NCBI GenBank assembly: GCA_964019425.1
Contig: OZ025838.1
Location: 634,501-698,500 of the forward strand
DNA length: 64,000 nucleotides
Reading direction: 5' to 3'
From: Flectonema sp. DT1601
Lineage: Eukaryota > Euglenozoa > Diplonemea > Diplonemida > Diplonemidae
Under the pieces are notes generated by a model. That model was given only the letters and a program-made list of their open reading frames with translations, was not told the origin of the DNA and did not search any database. Every line of letters starts with the position of its first letter. Positions within the stretch are counted from its first letter, which is position 1. Made by a program: the position numbers and the translations under genes. Shown here in pieces: positions 10,868-20,900 of this stretch.

Positions 10868-10883
10868 CACATCCCTTATCTAG
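10868..10883 (+). promoter_or_regulatory. Putative splice acceptor before the GT61-like gene
   Basis: The text acatcccttatctag ends in AG seven nt before the ATG at 10,891. A very short leader after a pyrimidine-rich AG is the recurring arrangement in this window. Confidence 0.45.
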
Positions 10884-10890
10884 GTATTAA

Positions 10891-12384
10891 ATGAAGTCTC
10901 GTACAATATGGAGAGTGACCATCGCATTGGCGTTAATTGTAGTCATGTCGTGGATGATATCTGACGTGAGTAGTAATTCTGATTCTGTTAAAGAAATTTG
11001 GAAAACGAATTATGAAAGGAAAGGTAATTGTGTAATGGAGTTGGAATACATCTGCTTATCAATGAAAGGAATTCATGTAATGAATGTATCGGATGTGCCA
11101 AATCAGTCAAACGTGACGGGTGAATGGGAAATAACTTTATTATTAATCTCTCTTGTCGCATCAATAATCTACTTAATCGTTATCGAATCGGTTAGAATTC
11201 AAATTGTGGTACTATACGCAATCTTGTCGGTGCTTTCGTTGTCTTTACATTTAAGAAATAAAAGTGAAAGTTCTTTTCAAGATAGCCACAGGATACCAAC
11301 AACGACACAAGACTATAAATCTATTCAAATACCATATTGTCAGGAAATGGCTCAAAAAGATCCACCGATACCGTCTTTTGTTGATACTGTCGCTGTAAAA
11401 CAAAGTGAAATAGCACCATCGGATGTACCAGCGTATATCTTGGGGACGACACCCTTCTGGCTCACGCCATGGCATCTTTGGTTGAATAGTATAGCAGCTT
11501 TTGATACAATTGAAAAGTATAATCTAACAAAAAAAACCGACATCTATGTTGAATACTACCTTAGGAAAAGTCGATGGCGGTGGATGCCAAAATTCCGTCC
11601 AGTCTTGCGTGATGCTGACGTTTCAAAGAAGTTTTCAATGTCGCCTTTAATATCATCGATGGGTAAGTCGATGACTAGCTTTGTTGAATTACAACCACAC
11701 AAAAGACGTTGTTATAAAAAAGCAGTTTCTGGAGGACTCCTTTGGGATTCAATTCCCAGGGGAAATAATAAATCTTACGGAGTTTATTTTAATAAAGATT
11801 TAGTTAGAAAGTATATGAATGTAGTCGCATCGGAAATGAATATAGATTTACCGACAATGTGGGACAAAGGATGTGAAACGAGTACTGTACAGGCTTTCAT
11901 ACTTCAGAGGGACAAGTCTGCTGGCAGAAGTATTATAAATGTCGATGACATAACTAAAGTGCTAAGTAAAAAAAACTACAATGTCACTACACTTAAATTA
12001 GAAGGGTTATCGCTAACAGCTCAATGGAAAATCTTTACCACAGCAGACATTATTATTTCAGCGTTTGGCTCAGGATTATCGTGGTTGCCTTTAATGCGTA
12101 GGGATGGTGTCGTCTTGTCTGTGATTCCTACAAAGGGTGCTGGAGGTGACTTATTTCACAAAGTTCTGTCTGGACCTAAAGATCTTCAAAATAAACATAC
12201 AGCATTCGGAACTTGGGCTCAACACTTAAATTACTACACAAGTTACTCTTCTGAGGTCCCAAATGAAACTGTGGCGAAGTGGAAACAGCAATCTGTTATT
12301 ATTCCAAATGTAGATTTGATTCAATTCGTTGAGAAGGCTGCTATGCATCTCAGTGGGAGACGAAAAACTTGCTTTGCGTGGTAG
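10891..12384 (+). CDS. GT61-type glycosyltransferase, membrane anchored
   Basis: A 497-residue protein. The N-terminus has a hydrophobic segment at about residues 9-25 (signal anchor), followed by two further hydrophobic stretches at about 80-100 and 105-125. The C-terminal half has the GT61 (DUF563/EOGT-like) pattern: an ILQRD...RSIINVDD strand, then a region ending ADIIISAFGSGLSWLPLM, where family members read hGAGLsN-FM, then a VVLSVIP strand. The family transfers pentoses or GlcNAc to glycans in the secretory pathway. Acceptor and donor here cannot be told from the sequence. The usual His of the GAHGAGL motif is replaced (AFGSGL), which may matter for catalysis. It may be a Golgi enzyme serving the abundant extracellular proteins this organism makes, which is inference. 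Confidence 0.7.
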   Translation: MKSRTIWRVTIALALIVVMSWMISDVSSNSDSVKEIWKTNYERKGNCVMELEYICLSMKGIHVMNVSDVPNQSNVTGEWEITLLLISLVASIIYLIVIESVRIQIVVLYAILSVLSLSLHLRNKSESSFQDSHRIPTTTQDYKSIQIPYCQEMAQKDPPIPSFVDTVAVKQSEIAPSDVPAYILGTTPFWLTPWHLWLNSIAAFDTIEKYNLTKKTDIYVEYYLRKSRWRWMPKFRPVLRDADVSKKFSMSPLISSMGKSMTSFVELQPHKRRCYKKAVSGGLLWDSIPRGNNKSYGVYFNKDLVRKYMNVVASEMNIDLPTMWDKGCETSTVQAFILQRDKSAGRSIINVDDITKVLSKKNYNVTTLKLEGLSLTAQWKIFTTADIIISAFGSGLSWLPLMRRDGVVLSVIPTKGAGGDLFHKVLSGPKDLQNKHTAFGTWAQHLNYYTSYSSEVPNETVAKWKQQSVIIPNVDLIQFVEKAAMHLSGRRKTCFAW

Positions 12385-12697
12385 ATCGTAATAACATGTA
12401 CTAACCTTTTTAGTAGACTGAGATTTCCAGGATGTTCGCCATCCTCTTGAACTCGCAGTTTGCATTTTTCCGATTCAGTTTTGCCTTAAGTCATTGAACG
12501 CAATTAAAATCCTGTCGTACGGGAGATAAGTCGTGTGGCTATGGTTTCTTCCTTGACTACAACAATACAACAGCAAAAAAAATAATTTTTTTCCCTCAAA
12601 TCAGGTTTCACAACAAAGTATGCTGAGAATAGTTCTTTTATCGAAGTAGACTTTTCACCTTCCACGTGTTGTCATTCACTCAGGATGGAATTACAAA
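12385..12697. other. Intergenic stretch before the TFIIH gene
   Basis: No gene is seen. It includes a short A run, a T run and pyrimidine-rich text running into the putative acceptor at 12,682-12,683. Confidence 0.5.
12651..12683 (+). promoter_or_regulatory. Putative trans-splice acceptor before Tfb4
   Basis: A pyrimidine-rich stretch (cttttcaccttccacg, then gttgtcattcactcag) ends in AG at 12,682-12,683. The Tfb4 ATG is at 12,698. Between them an ATG at 12,685 opens a six-codon frame that ends at a TGA overlapping the Tfb4 start region, so a transcript starting here would carry a tiny upstream frame. Confidence 0.5.
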
Positions 12698-13399
12698 ATG
12701 TGTGACATCAGCGTATTTATATTGGATATGACAGAAGGTGTTTGGGGAGATTCTGAACAACTAGGCGAGGCACATGATGCCTTATGCACTGCAAGGCTAA
12801 TGCACGAATTAGGAGACGGCAACAGAAAAACAAATATAATTGGAGTTGGTGGTGATGGCGCCGTGTATCTCGAGACTGGAAAAGGACATAGGGAATCACC
12901 ATGGAGATCTTCTGAGGGGTTGGCCATAAGTAAAGCAGTTGGAATGGGTCTCTGCAGGTGTAGAAAAGAAGATGATATCGACCTAAAGAAAGAAATAACA
13001 ATGATAGTTGGTACTACAATAAGTAAAAAAGAACACATCGCTTTAATGAATGCCGCCTACGTTGCTACTTCAATAAATGTCAAACTAAACCTTCTTTGGA
13101 TAGGTAACGCTACTGTTGATATACCTCTCGAACAAGCTGTTAGTTGTACGTCTGGAATCTCACTATCGCTACCTGAGAAGTCATCGTTGTTACAGGTTCT
13201 TTTTCAAGTTTTGCTTACTCCTGATGTTCCTGGCTCAATAAGTATTCCACCTCCAACATCTGTAGACACTCGTATATCCTGTTTTAAAAGTAATGATCTT
13301 ATTGACATTGGGTTAGTCTGCCCCGTCTGTTTCAGCGTCTACGCAATTGAATTCAAAGACATGAAACAGTGTGAGACTTGTTCTACTGCTTTAGGTTGA
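12698..13399 (+). CDS. TFIIH core subunit Tfb4/p34
   Basis: A 233-residue protein matching the Tfb4/GTF2H3 family. The start ISVFILDMTEGVWG fits the first strand of the von Willebrand A-like fold. The middle AYVATSINVKLNLLWIG corresponds to the second half of that fold. The most diagnostic part is the C-terminus: SLLQVLFQVLL, then VDTRISCF, then DIGLVCPVCFSVY and CETC, giving a C4 zinc finger. In the TFIIH core this subunit pairs with p44 for nucleotide excision repair and RNA polymerase II initiation. At 233 residues it is shorter than human (308), with most of the loss in the vWA-like part. Single exon. Confidence 0.85.
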   Translation: MCDISVFILDMTEGVWGDSEQLGEAHDALCTARLMHELGDGNRKTNIIGVGGDGAVYLETGKGHRESPWRSSEGLAISKAVGMGLCRCRKEDDIDLKKEITMIVGTTISKKEHIALMNAAYVATSINVKLNLLWIGNATVDIPLEQAVSCTSGISLSLPEKSSLLQVLFQVLLTPDVPGSISIPPPTSVDTRISCFKSNDLIDIGLVCPVCFSVYAIEFKDMKQCETCSTALG

Positions 13400-13552
13400 A
13401 TGATCTGTGACATTTATTTATAGTTCCGGAGGATTAGAACAATCGGTTTTACGATCGCCAGTCAGTGGTATTGCTGCTAGTGGTGGTTTATAATTTGTTT
13501 ATGGAGAAAATGTTTACAATCATTTATGATAAAAGGAACACACACAACGACA

Positions 13553-14548
13553 ATGTCGCATCGAAGAACGTTTGCTGCAAAAAGAGTGGTTAATGTAATT
13601 GTTGCTGGTGCTGCAGGGACGGCGTTTGCAGGATTACTGGGATGGCCTGTGATAGATGGGGTTCTGATACCTTTTGCTTTTGATCACGCTATTGATAAGA
13701 AGAGACATGAAGGTAGACGCTATTGGTGGAGTATTAACGACGATCAGATCCCAGATAGAAAATCTCTTCACGAAGAATTACTTGATGGAAAGCCAACAAC
13801 AATTCTACTAACAGGAAGCAAGACAGACACCAATTCCCTTGCTGAAGATGTACTGTGCTCAAGCGACTCTAATGGTGTGTTATTGGATATGTCTGGCGCT
13901 CAAGATCAACGCATCTTGCTGTATGCGACTTTGACATCTCTGCTTGACAGTACCAGCTCATCATTTTTATCAAAACTCCTACTGGTGTACATCAAGGCTA
14001 TAAATGTTTTGGGTAACTTATTAACCGGTAATCAGGATATTAATCACACTAATTTTATATTTTACTCTTTATTTCTAGACCATCTAAGAACAGCCGTAAG
14101 TAGAAGTTATCAAAAGACTGGTAAGCCCAGCCTTATTATTATTAGTAATATAAATATGGCAAAAAGTCCAATACCGGGTACGGAGGATTCTCGCTACCTC
14201 GATCTTTGTGTTGAAGAATTATTGTTAGTTGCTCATCACTTAGTCCATAAGGGAGAGGCTTCTGTGTTGTTAACTTCTACTTCGACATCTCCTGAGGAGG
14301 CTAGAAAATGGGTTGGTTCGCAGTCATGTGGTAGGTGGCTTCCAAGTAAAGATCATAAAATGATTAACTCCCTACATAATATTGAACATATTGAAAGACT
14401 AAAAAATCTTTCTATCATCCGAGAGGTAGTTGGTAGACCCCTCCACGGAGATTCCCTCCCAACTGGTAGGAATTTCATTCCTGCAGAACGCTGGGATCTT
14501 TTTATGAATGAGCCATTTACTAAGTTGACTTCAGATAATATTTTCTAA
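13553..14548 (+). CDS. Divergent P-loop-like membrane-associated protein
   Basis: Not confidently assigned. The sequence begins MSHRRTFAAKRVV, Arg/Lys-rich without acidic residues, then a Gly/Ala hydrophobic segment (GAAGTAFAGLLGWP), so mitochondrial targeting plus a membrane segment is plausible. Later a strand-loop ILLTGSKTD resembles a degraded Walker A and SLIIISNINM resembles a Walker B strand without its acidic residue. It could be an inactive AAA-like ATPase. An in-frame ATG nine codons upstream (13,526) is also possible. A third upstream ATG near 13,500 opens another frame that overlaps the start. No clear pyrimidine-AG acceptor directly precedes this gene. There is a C-terminal GRWLP and a GRPLHG segment of unknown meaning. 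Confidence 0.6.
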   Translation: MSHRRTFAAKRVVNVIVAGAAGTAFAGLLGWPVIDGVLIPFAFDHAIDKKRHEGRRYWWSINDDQIPDRKSLHEELLDGKPTTILLTGSKTDTNSLAEDVLCSSDSNGVLLDMSGAQDQRILLYATLTSLLDSTSSSFLSKLLLVYIKAINVLGNLLTGNQDINHTNFIFYSLFLDHLRTAVSRSYQKTGKPSLIIISNINMAKSPIPGTEDSRYLDLCVEELLLVAHHLVHKGEASVLLTSTSTSPEEARKWVGSQSCGRWLPSKDHKMINSLHNIEHIERLKNLSIIREVVGRPLHGDSLPTGRNFIPAERWDLFMNEPFTKLTSDNIF

Positions 14549-14944
14549 GAAGTGACCCTGTTTTTTAAACATGTGGTTAGGTACACTCCCAGCATGTTGC
14601 TCTTTTATCCATGCGACTGTTTTTATTTATAGTTGCTATTTATGACGTAATCTTGTAACAGATAGAGCTCACTCGATCTAACCCTGGCTATGGGCGCTTT
14701 AAAACTGAATAGCAATTGAGAACGATTTTTTTTTTTTTTTTCTTAAATAACCCAAACACACTGCCCCCACGGAGTACTTTTGAAAAAGGAAATGTGTCAA
14801 TTTACAAAGAACGAAAAAACTATTTCGGTAATAAGTAGTTTGTTTAATATTTTATTTAAGTCACCTACGTATTTTCCCACCAGTAGAGCACAACTTTTAG
14901 AAAAGTGCTTTGAGATAAAACAACAAAACAAAAAAAATAATATT
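14549..14944. other. Intergenic stretch before the giant gene
   Basis: Contains a T16-type run near 14,730 and then pyrimidine-rich text ending in AG at 14,882-14,883. The frame of the giant protein is open upstream to about 14,780, but the signal peptide begins at 14,945. Confidence 0.5.
14862..14883 (+). promoter_or_regulatory. Putative trans-splice acceptor before the giant gene
   Basis: The text cacctacgtattttcccaccag ends in AG about 60 nt before the ATG that starts the signal peptide. This supports 14,945 (or the adjacent Met at 14,948) as the true start rather than any upstream in-frame codon. Confidence 0.45.
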
Positions 14945-17900
14945 ATGATGTTGCTTCGAGTGACTGTTGTCTCTCTAGCAATAGCTGTGGTGAATGGAGC
15001 TCACTGTGGTACCTTTAGCTGTGGTGCAGGGTATACTCAGAGAACACCACCTGAAGGTATAACTTGCCAGTGTGGTACTGACGCAGCACCAGTAGCATGC
15101 GCAGTTGGAGTTCCTTGTAATGCAGGAATGGCGCTTAACTTAGCGGCTTGCTGTACAGCAAACAGTTGCAACATGGGAGCTAGGACAGGTCTTGATCCTA
15201 ATGTTCAAACCGATAGATGTCGTGATGGAACATTCTTTACAGGTTCTACTTGTGTGTATAATTGTAACTTTGGTTATGCTCTAAACCCAGCAGCTGGTTT
15301 TCCACTTATCTGTGACGGTGGTGGTCAATATGACGCTTCTGGAGGTGTTTGTGTTGCTGACACTTGCACTGCAGCGAATGCGAATACTGATCGAATTAAT
15401 GGTCAGTGTTTGTGTCTTCCTGGTTTCGTTACACCAGCAATTACTACAGCTGGTGGAACCTTTACTCATAGTTGTACTGCCAATACTTGTACTAACGCTA
15501 TTAATGCAATCCCTCTGCTGACGGATCTGACTCCTTGTTTACCTGGAGTAGCTCTTGTAACTGGTGGTATGTGTGCTCCTAACTGTGCCACGGGTTACAC
15601 TACAAACCCAACAAATTTAAACTTGGTTTGTCAAGCTAATGGAGACTTTGATGCATCGATTATTCAATGTGTTCCAAACGTGTGTACAACTGATACTGGT
15701 TTTCCTGGAAACAATTTATTATCAAACGCCCAGTGCACCGGCCAACTTACTGGTGGGACTTGCACCCCCAGATGTTTACCCGGTTACTTTCCAGCCAGGG
15801 ATATTTACTTGGAGTGTACTCCAACATACACCCCAGCAGCTGGTACCTGTGCAGCGAGACCATGTCCAAATCACTCAACTGCGGTTGTAGCTGCTGGAGT
15901 TGGTATTACCTGTCCTTGTGATACAGGATACGTTGGAACTATTACTTTTGGAGCTACCTTACAGTGGGTGGGTACCTGCGATCCAGCTCCTTGTAACGGA
16001 GGTCCGGCTGCCGCACCTGCTGCGTTGAATGAAGTTGATTACTCATCATGTACGTTACAAGTCACAGATAACACTTGCATTCCAACATGTAAAGATGGTT
16101 TTATCGCAACTGGTGCTAACAATGGTCAGTTTGTTTTAAGTTGTGATGCCGCAACTAATCTTTACGTCCTGCCTGCAGCACAGTTGACGTGTACCGCTGC
16201 TGCTTGTCCTCCGTTTTCAACACAGGCGTTGACAACTGTTGCCCCTCCTGCGGCCCCTACATGTGGTGGATGTAATGCAGCAACTAATTACGCTATTGCA
16301 GGAGGAGGCGCTGAAACTTGGGATGCAGCAAACAATGCCTGGTCTCACACTTGTGTAATAACGTGCCCGGGTTACACCTGTCCGTCTGGTTGGGTAGTTC
16401 AGGTACCTGCGGCTACTGCGGCTTGTCCAACTGCGAGTCCAGCCTCATGTACCCCTGCTTTGTGTTGTACTGCCACAGCTTGTACTGGTCCGGTAGCAGC
16501 TGATCCGAATTTGGATTACACTCCCTGCAATACTTTAGTGTCAGGTCAGACCTGTCAGCCTACTTGTTCAGCTGGTTACACAATGATGGGTGGACCAGAT
16601 CTCGATTTGATTTGTCCTGCAGGTGCATACATGTCAACAATTGTTTGTCAGGCTAACCGTTGTACAGGAGGACCATTCATGGCAAGACATGCTAATGCTT
16701 CATACGTTACCTGTAATACAATGACAACTCAAACTGCTGGTGGTATTGCATGCGCAACCTGTGATGGTGGATACACAGCAACCGGTACAATCACCAACTT
16801 GATTTGCCGTACCGACTTAACATACGATGCAACGGGTTTTACTTGTACGCCAACAGCTTGCACCACTGCTGTGCCAGTTGATGTTGGTGTACTGTCGTAC
16901 GCCACATGTACAGGAACAGGAGTAGTTACTGGACAGGAGTGCAGACCTACTTGTAGGACTGGATATGTTCAGGGAGGTACAGCTGTTAAATTAGTATGTA
17001 TCATGGGTAATTTTGACGCATCGGCATCGACATGTACGAAGGCCGACTGTCCTCCAAATGCTGATGACACAGTGACAACTGGTATCTGTCTGTGTTCTGC
17101 CGGATACACTGGAACTCCTTTGTGGACAGGTTTGGCGTGGACAAGCACCTGTACACCTAACCCTTGCCCAGCTGAGACAATTACTAACTCTGTAAACTAT
17201 AAAGTTGTTGGATCTCTAACTGGTGTAACTGGTATTACTCTGCCTATTGCATGTGATCCTGGATACAGTGCAAGCTCAGGAAATGCTATTTGTACAGCAG
17301 CGGGTTGGAATCCTTTACCAGGATGCATTGCTAACATTTGCCAAGCAACACAAGTTCAAAACTCTGACTTCAGCGCAGCTGGGTCTGTCCTTCAAGCTAC
17401 TGTAGGTAGCACTCAAACAATTGTTTGTAATACGGGTTTTGTTTGTTCAAGAGCACCTTGTGAAATTGCCTGCGCGCACAGCAATGGATTAGATGCTTTC
17501 TCGACCTTGACATGTAACCCTGTTGAGTGCCCAAGAAATGCAATTACCTATGGAACCTGTACGTGTAGTACAAGTCACTTGGCATTCCCTGCTGTTCCTG
17601 GTGTAAACTTTGACACTGCAACCTCAATGTGGACACATAGGTGTTATGCAAGTTGTGCAACACATTCATGTTCTACTGGGTTTGATCACAGAGCTACTCC
17701 ACTTGTTCCTTCGAATATCTTCTGTGCTGGTGAAGATGACTCAACATGTTCTGATGCTTTGTGTTGTGTTGGATTAGTAATTGACCCAAGTGGACAGAGA
17801 CTTCGAACAACTGAAGCTGGAGGTATCGCTATCTTTACTATTCGATTAGTTGGACAACCAACATCAGCAGTTACTGTTACGATTACTAGTTCAGATATTA

Positions 17901-20900
17901 CTGAAGGTACTGTAACACCTCCTCAATTAGTATTTAATAGTTTAAGTTGGAATACTGTAGAGACTGTAACAGTAAGAGGTGTTAACGATGATATTGATGA
18001 ACCAGCTGATGTTGATTATCAGATACAGTTTGCTTTGACTGGAGATCCAGATTGGACTGGTAATGCTCCTCAACCAATTCCTGCAACAAATAGTGATGAT
18101 GATGAACGTGGTGTTAGGATTACTCTTCTTCAACCTGGTGCGACAGAACTTGTTGTTCAAGAAAGTGGTGGAGTTAACCCAGAGTTCGAAGTTGTATTAA
18201 CGTCAATGCCAACAGCGGATGTTTTTGTCCCAATAGTCAGCTCTTTACCAACAGAGGGTCAGCTACTAACTGGTGCTCTTACAAACCCAACTGCTGCTAT
18301 TATTGATCTTCAGTTCACTGTAGCAAACTGGAACGTTCCACAAACGGTGACTTTGTTTGGTCAAAATGACAACATCGATGATGGAGATCAACCATTTTTA
18401 ATTTTAACTAATTTAGTTAGAAGTGCTGACACTGTTTCATACGATAGACTCAATCCGCCAGATATCGCAGCTGAGTGTCTCGATGATGATACTGTCGGAG
18501 TTAACATTGCTCTCGTTGCAGGATCAACAACTCGTGAATCTGGAACACTAAATACCGCTTCGTTTACAATAAGTTTAAGATCTGAACCAACCTCAGTCGT
18601 TACCATCCCAATTCGTTCATCAGATGTGAGCGAAGGTATGATCGTTCAGTCATTCGTAACATTCTCTGCCAGCACTTGGAACATCGTGCAGACTCTGGTC
18701 GTAACTGGGGTAAATGATTTTATTGCCGACGGTGATATTGGTATGTTTTACTATCTTTTTTTTTTAAAAGGTTTATGATTATTTTTTGTTATTCGTAACT
18801 AACTGAAAATTGTTGATAAAAATTACAATTAAATATTCCAACAGGCTACTCTATTGAAACACTACCAGCAACCAGCGCAGATCCAAAGTACTCAAATTTT
18901 GATGCCGATGACCTTCAGCTTGTTAACGTCGATGATGACACAGCTGGGGTTTTAATCGCACCAACAACTGGACTTGTTACATCTGAAGCTGGTGGCACTT
19001 CTACCTACACAGTTGTACTTACCAGTGAGCCAACAACTGATGTTACTATACAGCCAATTAGTAGAGATCCTTTTGAGGTATGTTATCGTAGTATTGGAGT
19101 GAGAAAAACTATATAAAAAAAACAAAAACGAAAAAACTATAAAAAAAAACTCAAACAGGGAACTGCATCCCCAACTAGCTTTGTATTTACTTCGTTAAAT
19201 TGGATGACTCCACAAACTGTTACAGTGACTGGTGTTGATGATTTGGTTGATGATAGCGATCAGACTTACAATGTAGCGACGATAGTCATCAGTGGTGATA
19301 ATAGTTATGATGGGTTCTCAACTACTGATGTATCAGTTACCAACACTAATAATGACCAGGCAGGTATCGCAGTCACTCCTAGATCTGGTTTATTTACTTC
19401 AGAAGATGGAACTCGTCAATACTTCACAGTCGTATTAGAATCAGAACCTACTGATGACGTCACTTATTCATTCCAATCTGACGATACTACGGAAGGTGCG
19501 GTTGCGTTGCCAAACCAATTTAGATTTACAGCATCTAATTGGGATGTACCAAGAACTGTTACGGTTACTGGTATCCCTGACTTTGTTGATGATGATAACG
19601 TAACTTACGCAGTCACGTCAACGTTAGTATCGACTGTTGATGCTAATTATCTGACTCTACTTCCTGCAACTGTAACTCTCGTTAATATCAATGATGACTT
19701 CGCGAGAATTGTTGTCGATCCAAACTCTGGTTTGTTCACAAGTGAGGATCTCCAGGATGTTACGTTCTCAATTGTGTTGGATTCTCAGCCGCTATTTGAT
19801 GTTACTTTACAATTATCGACAACTCATCCAACTGAAGGTTTAATTCTTTCTACAACACCAGTGACGGCTTTGCAAGTTATTTTTACCGGAATTAATTGGG
19901 CAACACCACAGAGAATTACTATTCAAGGTCAAGATGATACTAACCAAGATGGTGATATCCCATACACGATCTTGATAGCTGCTGCAACGTCAATGGACCC
20001 AAAGTACAATATGAGAAATGCTCAGGACGTATCAATCGTTAACTTGGATAATGACACCCCAGGAATGCAAGTCTTCCCAAACACTAGTGTTATCACTACT
20101 GAAGATCCAGGTGCTGCAGGTGCTGCAATTATCGCTATTGTGTTAACGTCAAGACCTCAGGTCGGAACTTTAGTCTTATTCGACATCACTTCATCAGACT
20201 TGACTGAAGGAAGAGTAACTCCATCTCTTACATTTAATCAAAATAATTGGAATCAGAGACAGACTATTACTATTACTGGTTTTGATGATGATATGCAAGA
20301 TGGTGATATTGATTATTATGTTTTGATCAGTCCTTCTCCAAGTACTACTGATCTTAACTACCAAGACTTTCCACGTGCTCCAGGTTATCGTATTAATGTT
20401 ACGAACATGGATGATGATGTAGCCGGTATTGATATTCCTGACCTCGTATTACAAACAAGTGAATCTGGTACTACTGCTAGTACTACGGTTGCACTGATCA
20501 CCAGACCACTTGATACAGTTAGTCTAAGAATTACAACTGACAACTCTGAAGGATTGCTGTCAACCGCAGGTGGATCACAGAACGTTCCAACAACACAAAT
20601 AACACTTACTTTTACTAATGTTTCTTGGTCAGTACCTCAAACAATTACTGTAACAGGTCAGAATGATTACATTGCTGACGGAGCAGTTGTTTACAACTTG
20701 ACTGTTGGTCCTGCGGTTAGCGTTGGAGATCGATTCTATAATGCCAGAACCCATCCTGGTATCACAGTAAACAATAGTGATGATGATGTTGTCGGTATTG
20801 AATTGACCCACACTATGAACTTAGCAACTACTGAAGCTGGTGGAACTGATTACTTTGAAGTGGCCCTAACATCTGAACCAACTGCTCAGGTTGTAATGTG

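Noticed and set aside
14780-14944. Open frame upstream of the giant gene's signal peptide
   Set aside because: It begins without ATG, spans a putative acceptor at 14,883 and would bury the signal peptide.
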